Source of the DNA: Sphingobacteriales bacterium
GTDB lineage: Bacteria > Bacteroidota > Bacteroidia > Sphingobacteriales > Sphingobacteriaceae
NCBI GenBank assembly: GCA_004294495.1
Contig: REAS01000047.1
Span: forward strand, 4,921-39,467
Length of the DNA stretch: 34,547 bases
Reading direction: 5' to 3'
The notes under the pieces: generated by a model
Databases searched by the model: none
What the model saw: the letters and a program-made list of their open reading frames with translations, nothing else
Told to the model about the DNA's origin: nothing
Shown: piece by piece, positions 9,258 through 16,799 of the stretch
Position numbering within the stretch: position 1 is the stretch's first letter
Layout of the letters: each line of letters opens with the position of its first letter
Program-made: the position numbers and the translations under genes

Positions 9258-9269
9258 AATTTAAAAGCG

Positions 9270-9878
9270 ATGCCAAAAGTAAAAATTAAAAGAAAAAGTA
9301 CCTCGACGGATATGACCGCCATGTGCGATGTAGCTTTCTTGTTACTTACTTTCTTTATATTAACGGCAACTGCCCGCCAACCCGAAGCCTTAGCCGTTGA
9401 TACACCATCATCAACCGTAAAAACAAAGGTGCCCGATGCCGACATTTCTATGTTAACCATTGGGCAAGGTAAAGTGTTTTTTGGGGTAGTTGGCCAAGAT
9501 GTAAGAATTAAAACTTTGCAAAAAATGGGCGAACAATATAAAATTGTTTTTACTCCCGAAGAAACTAAAAGGTTTGCCCTTATAGAATCGTTTGGTGTAC
9601 CCATTGCAAATTTAAAGCAATACATAGCTTTAGATAATGCCGATAGGATGAAATTACAACAACCTGGCATACCAACCGATAGTTTAGATAACCAGCTTAA
9701 CGCGTGGATTTTACAAGCCCGTTACGCTACTAAAGAACTTCACGGTAACGAGTTAAGGTTTACCTTAAAAGGCGATTCTAAAGAAGAATACCCAACCATT
9801 AAAAAAGTAATTAATGTTTTGCAAGAGCAAAAAATCAATAAATTTAGTCTAATTACTTCGTTAGAAGGCGATAATTAA
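9270..9878 (+). CDS. exbD: ExbD/TolR-type biopolymer transport protein (first copy)
   Basis: ExbD is the single-helix partner inside the ExbB pore. The basic cytosolic N-terminus (MPKVKIKRKS) is followed by a transmembrane helix at about residues 18-36, TAMCDVAFLLLTFFILT, where Asp20 matches the essential membrane aspartate of ExbD/TolR. The rest is periplasmic. At 202 residues it is longer than E. coli ExbD (about 140), with an inserted region of about residues 80-150. It lies 11 bases before a second exbD, a pairing common in Bacteroidota, where the two copies may form heteromers (inference). Confidence 0.92.
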   Translation: MPKVKIKRKSTSTDMTAMCDVAFLLLTFFILTATARQPEALAVDTPSSTVKTKVPDADISMLTIGQGKVFFGVVGQDVRIKTLQKMGEQYKIVFTPEETKRFALIESFGVPIANLKQYIALDNADRMKLQQPGIPTDSLDNQLNAWILQARYATKELHGNELRFTLKGDSKEEYPTIKKVINVLQEQKINKFSLITSLEGDN

Positions 9879-9889
9879 AATATAAGAAA

Positions 9890-10435
9890 ATGGCAGAATT
9901 AGATACCTCCGGCGGGGGTGGTAAAGGCAAAAAAACCAGAAGTAAAAAAATGTCGACTAAAGTTGATTTAACAGCAATGGTTGATTTAGCTTTCCTTTTG
10001 ATTACTTTTTTTATGCTAACTACCACGCTTGCCAAACCTCAGGCTATGGATATGTTTATGCCTGATAAACCAAAGGACGAAGAAAAACAATTAGATGTTA
10101 AAGCATCACGCACAATGACGGTTTTATTGGCTTCGGATAATAAGATAGTTTGGTATATGGGCGTAGCGGGCGATAATCCACCTACCGTTGATAATTACGG
10201 CAAAAGCGGCATACGAGGTGCTTTTATTGATAATAATAAAAAAGTAATTGCTGGAACTGGCGACCCTAAAAAGGGTTTAATGGTTATTATTAAACCTACC
10301 GACAAATCGAACTATAAAAACTTTGTGGATATTTTAGACGAAGTTAAAATTGCTGGTGTACCTTCTTATGGTATTGTAAATAAGATTGAGAACGCCGAAA
10401 TTAATTTGTTGAAAGACCAAGGAGTATATAAATAA
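9890..10435 (+). CDS. exbD: ExbD/TolR-type biopolymer transport protein (second copy)
   Basis: A second ExbD-family protein of 181 residues. It has a Gly/Lys-rich N-terminal tail, then the helix TAMVDLAFLLITFFMLTTT at about residues 28-46 with Asp32 as the proton-carrying residue. The periplasmic part is shorter than in the first copy and differs well outside the helix, so this is an old paralogue rather than a recent duplication. It is followed 45 bases later by tonB. Co-transcription with the first exbD is very likely. Confidence 0.92.
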   Translation: MAELDTSGGGGKGKKTRSKKMSTKVDLTAMVDLAFLLITFFMLTTTLAKPQAMDMFMPDKPKDEEKQLDVKASRTMTVLLASDNKIVWYMGVAGDNPPTVDNYGKSGIRGAFIDNNKKVIAGTGDPKKGLMVIIKPTDKSNYKNFVDILDEVKIAGVPSYGIVNKIENAEINLLKDQGVYK

Positions 10436-10480
10436 TAGAAGCGAGAGTTTTTCGTTTTACAATTAAAAAATAAAAGCATT

Positions 10481-11290
10481 ATGTCAAAATTGGATATATT
10501 AAACCAAAACTGGATAGACATAGTTTTTAATGGCCGAAATAAAGAATACGGAGCTTACCAATTACGTCAGGATAATAACAAAAATACCAATAAAGCAGTT
10601 ATAGCTGGTGTTTTGTTGTTTTCGCTTGCAATTGGCAGCCCACTAATTATTAGCTTAATTAAAGGCAGTTTAGAAGATAGCAAAGATAAATTTAAAGAAA
10701 CAGAGGTTGTTTTAACACCACCACCATCGTTAGATAAAGCTCCACCGCCACCGCCACCGGTAGAGCCACCACCACCAAAGGTTGATCAAATTAAGTTTCC
10801 GCCTCCAGTTGTAAAACCTGATAATGAGGTAACTGAGGAAGAACCACCAACTATTGAGGATATTAAAAAAGCTGACCCCGGAGAAAAAACGGTTAAAGGT
10901 GATGCTAATGCAGATATTGTTATCAACGAACCTGTAGGCGAGGGCCCAATTAATCAGGATAAAACAGAAGATACTAACGAGATTTACACAAGCGTTGAAG
11001 TATTGCCTACTTTTAATGGTGATTATGGTAAGTTTTTAGGTAAAAACTTACGTTACCCACCTATTGCAAGAGAAAATAATATACAAGGTAGGGTAATTGT
11101 AAACTTTGTAGTAGAAAAAGACGGTTCGCTAACTGATATTAAAGTAGTAAGAGGAATTGGCGGCGGTTGCGATGAAGAAGCTATACGCGTAATTAAAAGT
11201 TCGCCTAAGTGGAATCCCGGAGTGCAAAACGGTAGAAATGTTAGGGTTAACTACACTATTCCAATTTTCTTCCAATTGCAGGCAGAATAA
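10481..11290 (+). CDS. tonB: TonB energy transducer
   Basis: TonB passes energy from the ExbBD motor to outer-membrane receptors. The 269-residue product has a cytosolic N-terminus with KEYGAYQLR, which is usual for Bacteroidota TonB, one helix at about residues 38-60, a Pro-rich span with PPPPPPVEPPPPK near 85-100, an acidic linker, and a C-terminal TonB domain (about 175-269) with YPPIARENNIQGRVIVNFVV and a final IPIFFQ strand. It follows the two exbD genes and precedes a small membrane protein gene by 9 bases. Its receptor partners (TonB-dependent or SusC-type) are not in the window. Confidence 0.95.
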   Translation: MSKLDILNQNWIDIVFNGRNKEYGAYQLRQDNNKNTNKAVIAGVLLFSLAIGSPLIISLIKGSLEDSKDKFKETEVVLTPPPSLDKAPPPPPPVEPPPPKVDQIKFPPPVVKPDNEVTEEEPPTIEDIKKADPGEKTVKGDANADIVINEPVGEGPINQDKTEDTNEIYTSVEVLPTFNGDYGKFLGKNLRYPPIARENNIQGRVIVNFVVEKDGSLTDIKVVRGIGGGCDEEAIRVIKSSPKWNPGVQNGRNVRVNYTIPIFFQLQAE

Positions 11291-11299
11291 TTTAAAAGA

Positions 11300-11539
11300 A
11301 TGTATAAAAAATTTGAAGATAGACAAAAATCGCCCGCAAGGCGATTTTTGCTCATTATAGGCATTGTGATGTTTGCCCTTTATTTTGTAATGGGCGCAAT
11401 GATAATTTTTTGGCCAAGCTTTCCATTAATGCAAGGAGTAGACATAAAATGGAAAATTGCTTTTGGCGTACTATTAATTGTGTATTCGTTTTTTAGATTT
11501 ATCCGCTTAATAAAGCAACCTCAATATGGTGAAGAGTAA
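11300..11539 (+). CDS. Small two-helix membrane protein of the exb-tonB cluster
   Basis: A 79-residue protein with a basic N-terminus (MYKKFEDRQKSPARR), a hydrophobic helix at about residues 16-37, a short loop with WPSFPLMQG, and a second helix at about 50-68, followed by a basic-then-acidic tail. I know of no named family. Similar small proteins follow tonB in related Bacteroidota, as far as I recall, so it may be an accessory of the ExbBD-TonB complex; that is inference. Its ATG is 9 bases after the tonB stop. Its end lies just before the REP-like element in front of the PstS-like gene. Confidence 0.75.
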   Translation: MYKKFEDRQKSPARRFLLIIGIVMFALYFVMGAMIIFWPSFPLMQGVDIKWKIAFGVLLIVYSFFRFIRLIKQPQYGEE

Positions 11540-11561
11540 AATCCCACAAGCCATAACCCCA

Positions 11562-11701
11562 ATCCCCCTAACCCCCGAAGGGGGGGTATGTGGCGTTATT
11601 TGCCAGAAGGCAGCAAAGGCTATTTATTCATTAAATAAAAATATACTACCATATATTCATTCAAAATGTTCGGCCATTCCCCCTTTGGGGGTTAGGGGGA
11701 T
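11562..11701. repeat. REP-like inverted-repeat element
   Basis: Two GC-rich 23-base arms (11562-11584 and 11679-11701) are inverted copies of each other with one mismatch. Each contains a run pattern C5-TAA-C5-(GAA or AAA)-G5 and can fold alone into a small hairpin, C5 with G5 around a three-base loop. The spacer is 94 bases of ordinary AT-rich DNA. Such arms contrast sharply with the surrounding composition and resemble REP/BIME-type elements scattered in Bacteroidota genomes (recalled, not searched). No target-site duplication was found. The right arm ends on the first two bases of the likely start codon of the next gene. Confidence 0.75.
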
Positions 11702-12563
11702 GGCATTTTCTCTACTTTTAATAGGGTTATCCGCTTGCAATCAATCCCCAACAAACCAAACCGAGGGAATTATATCAGGGAAAACTACCATTTTGGCAGA
11801 TGAATCTGTATTTACCATTGTTGATGATCAAGCCGAAATATTTGCATTGAACTATAAACAAGCGCAAATAAAATTTAATTACCAACCAGAGCAAAAACTC
11901 ATTAAACTTTTCCTTTCGGATAGTATCAAAACAGCTATAATGGCTAGAGATTTAACAGCACAAGAAAAGCAACATTTTTTAGATCAAAAAATAGTTATTC
12001 GGACAAACCGGTTTGCTATTGATGGCATCGCTTTAATAGCAAACAAACAATCCACCGATAGTGTGCTAACTATACAACAATTAAAAGCTGCCCTTTTGGG
12101 TAAATATAAAAACGATAAAGCTTGGGTTTTTGATAATGCACAATCAAGCACTTTGGCATACTTAATGCAGTTTGCTGGCGTTAAAATTTTTGCAAAAAAC
12201 GTTTACGCCTTACAAACCAATAAAGAAGTAATAAAATATGTAAGTAAACACCCGCAAGCAATTGGTATAATTAGCCTAAGCTGCTTGGTAAGGCCTACAC
12301 CCGATTTGGAAACAGATATTAAAAGTGTAAAATTAATGTCTTTAGGTAAAGATAACAATAAGCACTATAAACCAACCCAAAGCACTTTAAAAACAGGAAA
12401 ATACCCATTAACTCGCAACCTTTATATACACAATTGCCAAGGCAGTGCGGGTTTAGGCACAGGGTTTGCATCGTTTTTAGCAGGCGAGTTAGGGCAGCGT
12501 ATAATTTTGAAAGCTGGCTTAGCCCCAGATAGTTTACCATCACGACAGTTAAATTTTAAATAA
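11700..12563 (+). CDS. PstS-like phosphate-binding lipoprotein
   Basis: The open frame runs from an ATG at 11526, but its first 58 codons cross the REP-like element and overlap the previous gene. The ATG at 11700 gives a proper lipoprotein signal, MAFSLLLIGLSAC, with lipobox LSAC, so I take it as the start (287 residues). The mature part resembles PstS-type periplasmic binding proteins: an N-terminal ADESVFTIVDDQAEIF segment, a hinge region with KIVIRTNRFAIDGIALIANK, and NAQSSTLAYLMQF at the ligand loop near residue 155. There is no PstC, PstA or PstB nearby, so classical ABC uptake is not implied by context. Its place between tonB and a TPR protein suggests a role at the TonB system; phosphate or another anion as ligand is inferred. 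Confidence 0.82.
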   Translation: MAFSLLLIGLSACNQSPTNQTEGIISGKTTILADESVFTIVDDQAEIFALNYKQAQIKFNYQPEQKLIKLFLSDSIKTAIMARDLTAQEKQHFLDQKIVIRTNRFAIDGIALIANKQSTDSVLTIQQLKAALLGKYKNDKAWVFDNAQSSTLAYLMQFAGVKIFAKNVYALQTNKEVIKYVSKHPQAIGIISLSCLVRPTPDLETDIKSVKLMSLGKDNNKHYKPTQSTLKTGKYPLTRNLYIHNCQGSAGLGTGFASFLAGELGQRIILKAGLAPDSLPSRQLNFK

Positions 12564-12581
12564 GAATAATAATTTTATAAT

Positions 12582-14258
12582 ATGAAAATCAGAAATAATA
12601 TAGCAATAGCAACTTTAGGTTTATCTATGATAAGCTTTATGGTATCAGCGCAAAGTTTAGAGGATGCAAAAAAGGCAGTGTATGCCGAGCAGTTTGTGAA
12701 AGCAAAAACAATGTTTAAAAGCTTAACCGCTACACAGCCTACCAACGCCGAAAATTATTTTTACTATGGCGATTTGTACCTAAACGTTAACCAACCCGAT
12801 TCGGCTAAAATTGCTTTCGAAAAAGGTATTGCCATAGACCCTAAATTTACCCTAAATTATGTAGGCTTGGGTGCGGTTAATTTATTCGAGAAAAATGCAC
12901 CTGCTGCACAAGCAAATTTTGCTTTGGCTACTGCTGCAATGCGTAAAAAAGACTACAAAGAATTTATTTATGTAGGTAAAGCCTATACTTACGAAGCATC
13001 GAGAGATTTGCCTAAAGCATTTTCTTGGTTTGAGAAAGCTAAAGAAATGGGAGATAAAGATTTAGAGCTTCATATTGCTTTGGGTAACGCTTACAAAGCC
13101 GATAAGAAAAATAGTGAAGCGGTTGGTGCTTATCAACGAGCTATGAATATACAAAGCAACTTGCCTCGAGTAGAAGTAAATATTGGTGAAATTTGGACCC
13201 AAGCCTACAATTTTGATTTAGCCGAAAGTACCTTAAAAGGCGTTATTGCAAAAGACCCAAGCTTTGGCCCAGCTTACAGGGCTTTGGCCGAAAACTATTA
13301 CCGCTGGGGTTCTCAGTTTATTAACAAACGAGCCGATTTATTGCCTAAAGCACAGGTAAATTATTCTAAATATTTAGATTTAACAGATAGGTCGGCCGAG
13401 TCGAGATACCGTTATTTAATATTTTTATTAAACGCTGGCGATTATGCAACTTTAGAAAAAGAAGCAAGTGCTTTTACACAACAATATGGGACAACAAAGC
13501 CAGAATATGCATTAGCACAACGGTTTTTGGGTTATGCTTATATAGAAAACGGTAAAGCTTTAGAAGGTGCAAAATACCTAAATAGTTTTATGACTGGTGT
13601 AGATGCCAAACGTGTAATTGCCGATGATTACTTGTATTTAGGTAAATCGTATCAAACACAAAAGCAAGATTCGTTGGCCATTAACAACTTCGTGAAAGGT
13701 TACGAATTAGATACTGCAAACACGCAGGTGCTAACCAGCATAGCAAAGTCGTACTTCTCGAGCAAAAAATTTGGTAAAGCTGCCGAATACTACCGCAAAT
13801 TAGCCAATTTACCTAAAGCTGGCTATGCAGATAAGTTTTATTTAGGCTACGCCGATTATTTTTATTACGCTACGGAATTAGCAAACAAAAGTCCTAAAAA
13901 CCAAGCATTAATTACTCAAACCTTATTAGAGGCAGATAGTGTATTTACATTTGTAGGAGAAAAAGCAAAAAATGGCGATGCATATTTATATTTAGCCCGA
14001 GTTGAGTATTATTTAGAACCAACAGATGCGCTAAAAAAATCGGCAAATGCATACGATAAATTTATTGAATACACACTATTAAAAACAGCACAAACCGCGG
14101 CCGATAAAAAGAATTTAATTGAAGCGTATTCTTATTTAGGTGCGGCATATATTAAAACTGATAAAGCAAAAGCTAAAGATTATTTTGAGAAAGCACTAGT
14201 TTTAAGCCCAACAGATGCTAAAATCAAAGAAGCGTTGAAAGCGATAGCTGGGAAGTAG
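12582..14258 (+). CDS. Secreted tetratricopeptide-repeat protein
   Basis: A 558-residue protein with an N-terminal signal peptide (about residues 1-23, hydrophobic IAIATLGLSMISFMVSA). Tetratricopeptide repeats fill most of the rest: repeated helix pairs with A-x-x-x-F/Y and late proline, for example NYFYYGDLYLNVNQPDSAKIAF near residue 55, AYQRAMNIQSNLPRVEVNIGE near 180, and a last unit near 520-550. TPR proteins are protein-binding scaffolds, so a periplasmic scaffold for the TonB/PstS partners is the likely role (inference). It starts 18 bases after the PstS-like gene and ends the cluster. No catalytic motif is seen. Confidence 0.9.
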   Translation: MKIRNNIAIATLGLSMISFMVSAQSLEDAKKAVYAEQFVKAKTMFKSLTATQPTNAENYFYYGDLYLNVNQPDSAKIAFEKGIAIDPKFTLNYVGLGAVNLFEKNAPAAQANFALATAAMRKKDYKEFIYVGKAYTYEASRDLPKAFSWFEKAKEMGDKDLELHIALGNAYKADKKNSEAVGAYQRAMNIQSNLPRVEVNIGEIWTQAYNFDLAESTLKGVIAKDPSFGPAYRALAENYYRWGSQFINKRADLLPKAQVNYSKYLDLTDRSAESRYRYLIFLLNAGDYATLEKEASAFTQQYGTTKPEYALAQRFLGYAYIENGKALEGAKYLNSFMTGVDAKRVIADDYLYLGKSYQTQKQDSLAINNFVKGYELDTANTQVLTSIAKSYFSSKKFGKAAEYYRKLANLPKAGYADKFYLGYADYFYYATELANKSPKNQALITQTLLEADSVFTFVGEKAKNGDAYLYLARVEYYLEPTDALKKSANAYDKFIEYTLLKTAQTAADKKNLIEAYSYLGAAYIKTDKAKAKDYFEKALVLSPTDAKIKEALKAIAGK

Positions 14259-14263
14259 ATTTT

Positions 14264-14296
14264 AAGGCCCGGGCTTTCGGGCGGCGGGCTTAGGGC
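14264..14296. repeat. GC-rich palindromic element after the TPR gene
   Basis: Starting 6 bases after the TPR stop codon, about 33 bases are nearly all G and C in an AT-rich gap. It contains the palindrome GCCCGGGC (14267-14274), a hairpin GCCCG with CGGGC (14267-14271 and 14278-14282), and a further CGGGCTT that can pair with the start of the element. There is no T tract after it, so it is not a typical terminator. It resembles REP-type debris. Confidence 0.5.
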
Positions 14297-14369
14297 AACT
14301 TTGCATTATGCTTAATAATTGCTATAAATTTCAAACCATATTTGCCTTTCCATTTTAAATGGGGAGGCT

Positions 14370-15640
14370 ACTAGGTTTTGCCGAAAAACTCATACATTAA
14401 CACAAGCCTATATTGATTTCTGTTGTAAGCTAAGCTTTACACAATGCTAATCAATCTTTTATCGTTTCAGTAATTTCAAGCTAATTGAATTTCTTTTCCC
14501 CAGTCCTCCTTATTCTTTCTCTACCGCCGATGGTTTCCCGATTGGTTTTGCAAAAGCTTGATGTCCAACTCTTTTAACGTGTTTCTATTTACTCTTGTAC
14601 AATTTATTTGATCAACTAAAAGCTCCATTGGGAATACCCAAAGCATTTTTTGTAGTTTTGTACATAACTAATCATATGAAACCCCTCATTAAAGGCATCG
14701 CAACTCAACCTGTCTAAAAAAGCATAACCATCTTCCAGCGAAACGTGTATTTTTGAACCGAACTCTACCTTTGCCGTAATCTTTCCCCTTAGAATTGGCC
14801 GTACGTGTGGCTGGTGAATTCCCACTAATCTATGGTTTGCCAAATGTGTTTTGGCCTCATACATTTTTAGCTGTTACTGATAATGTGTGTGCAAAACAAT
14901 TAGGTATTTTGGTTGCTTGGGCTTTAGTGGGAAGGTATCGTATTTATCCAAAAGGTTAACTATACTTTTTAGGTTACGGTTCAAAAAAACCAGTTGTTTA
15001 CGTTTCGCTTTTCTAATTTCCCCCTTGCCTTTTTGCTTCTTTTGCGCAATGTTTTAGTAGGCTTTACTGGCTATCTTTCTGTACGTTCGAGGCTTTTTTG
15101 GTGCAAACTTGGGTTGTAAATAATATCTATCAAAACTTCTGTTTTTTCTCAAGCGTCCGAAAATTGGTCGATATTTGTTAAGTATGCTATATCTTGTGGA
15201 CAAGCGGTGGCATCAAACAATACACGACCTTTGTGGCTAACAGGTGCATCTTTCTTTGTTTTATCTAATTCTATAACTTCGCTTTGGGTATCGTTATGCT
15301 TATTATCATCGTCCTTTACGCTGGGTGGCGTATCTTTTTTGATTATCATGTTTTGATGAAGAGACAGAATTTTATCATTTATCTCAATATCAACTCTTTG
15401 CCCATTCTGTTTCTAAATTCAACAGATAAGGAAGCATCAAAAAGGGGGGTCGCTACTAAAACTGGTATAGCCCAAAAAGTATTGCATATACATATTTTCG
15501 GTAATCTGGGCTACCGTTTCTATATCATCAAGGTTGCAAATATGTTTGATAATTATTGAACCAATGACTCCTCTTGGGCTTATAGCTAGTCTTCCTGTGC
15601 TACGTATCCCTATTAGTTTATTTAGTTTTTACACAATTGG
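14370..15640 (-). pseudogene. Decayed IS1182/IS5-type transposase
   Basis: Minus-strand fragments in several frames read in order as one DDE transposase. From high to low coordinates: RSTGRLAISPRGVIGSIIIK (15550-15609), a segment with TENMYMQYFLGYTSF, then SLHQNM, then KGRVLFDATACPQDIAYLT near 15175-15235 (the first catalytic Asp region), then VGIHQPHVRPILRGKITAKV near 14765-14825, LEDGYAFLDRLSCDAFNEG near 14680-14735, and remnants of PGERN and the C-terminus. The reading is broken by frameshifts (one in a C6T5 run near 15441-15451) and by in-frame stops. The ends are approximate and no terminal inverted repeats were identified. The family assignment rests on recalled motifs. Confidence 0.8.
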
Positions 15641-15899
15641 GCATTGCCTAAAATTACACAACGGTTGCCTGCACTTAAATTTGTGAAAATGGGGTCTCCA
15701 ACCTGATATTACAAGTTACTTAGGGCAAACATAATTTGGGTGTGGATGCATGCCTTTTATGTGGCTTATTCATATTTCTTTGCACTTTATACTGCTAATA
15801 TAGCTGTATCTAACTTATTGCCAAATGATATAGAATTAAACAGCAGACCCTATTTAATAAATTTAAACATTTTTAACGCTTGCTGCTAAAAAAAAATAG
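15641..15899. other. Non-coding stretch beside the pseudogene
   Basis: No ORF or RNA gene could be supported. It may hold the lost N-terminal part of the transposase and its IS end, but no recognisable fragment remains. Confidence 0.5.
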
Positions 15900-16787
15900 C
15901 TACAACGGCATGTAAGCATCCATAATTATATACCATTTCATATTAGGTTGTATCTGCCAAATACGTATATAACTAAATGTTTGAGGCTTTTTTTTAATGG
16001 TTAATGTTGCTTTGCCATAAGTATAAGCCAAATCGCCACTATACGCTCTATTGGTATTGGTTGGAGAAGATTGTATGGTAATTTTTTGAGAAGCTATAAA
16101 TGGTAACACCTCATCTATATCTTTTAAAGGTTGGTAGCCTGCTAAGTATAAGGCTACATTTGCGCTATAAAATTCGGTTAAGCTTTTATTGCCGCTTATT
16201 TTTAAAGCTTTACCCAAAAGTTCGTCGGTACTAAAAACAATATCTTCACGCATTTTTATTTTTTTTGGACCCAATAATCGCGAGTATTTGCTATCAAATG
16301 GCTCTACCATTTTAGCTTGTTTAACTAAATTTAATTTTGGGCAAGGTATGCTGGCATGTAAAATAAGTTGCCATTTATCATTTATATTACTACGCCAAAC
16401 AGTTATATAGTTACCATAAAATAAGTCGGCAGTTTCTTTATTTGATATTACATAAGGCCCTGTAGTAATGCCAAAATCGCCACTTTTAGCAATTGTTGCA
16501 GTTGCAATTTGCCAACTAAACAAGTTATAGTTGTTTTCTGTATTTTGGTAGAATGATGATAAATTTACTGGGCCGGGTTTAAAATCAATTGCCAATGCCT
16601 CGCTTAATTCAACAAAACCTTGGTTAATGCCTTTTTTTGCTATTAAGGTTTGTAAATAATTATCCGCATTTATTAATGAAGTTATAGTATGATTGTTTTT
16701 TTGCGCTTTAGCCGATAACACAAAACAGAAACACCATATTTTAAAAAATAATACTTTATTTAGCGTTGCAAAATTTATGTGTTTCAT
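15900..16787 (-). CDS. Secreted tandem NTF2-like (SnoaL-type) protein
   Basis: A 295-residue protein with a signal peptide (about residues 1-28, ending SAKA). It seems to contain two similar halves. Each has an early acidic helix region, a GDFGITTG or GDLAYTYG strand (near 107 and 252), and a final strand pair with WRSNINDKWQLILHASIP or IRIWQIQPNMKWYIIMDAYMP. This is the pattern of NTF2-like/SnoaL domains, which hold small ligands or have no enzymatic activity. No catalytic residues can be assigned. It follows cysS by 12 bases and is probably read through from it. Function unknown. Confidence 0.75.
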   Translation of the reverse strand: MKHINFATLNKVLFFKIWCFCFVLSAKAQKNNHTITSLINADNYLQTLIAKKGINQGFVELSEALAIDFKPGPVNLSSFYQNTENNYNLFSWQIATATIAKSGDFGITTGPYVISNKETADLFYGNYITVWRSNINDKWQLILHASIPCPKLNLVKQAKMVEPFDSKYSRLLGPKKIKMREDIVFSTDELLGKALKISGNKSLTEFYSANVALYLAGYQPLKDIDEVLPFIASQKITIQSSPTNTNRAYSGDLAYTYGKATLTIKKKPQTFSYIRIWQIQPNMKWYIIMDAYMPL

Positions 16788-16799
16788 TGATACATTAAC

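Noticed and set aside
11526-11699. N-terminal extension of the PstS-like protein
   Set aside because: It crosses the REP-like element and the previous gene; the ATG at 11700 gives a clean lipoprotein signal. Kept as an alternative only.
15284-15559. 91-residue plus-strand ORF in the intergenic region
   Set aside because: It is the antisense of the transposase pseudogene, whose minus-strand fragments are recognisable.
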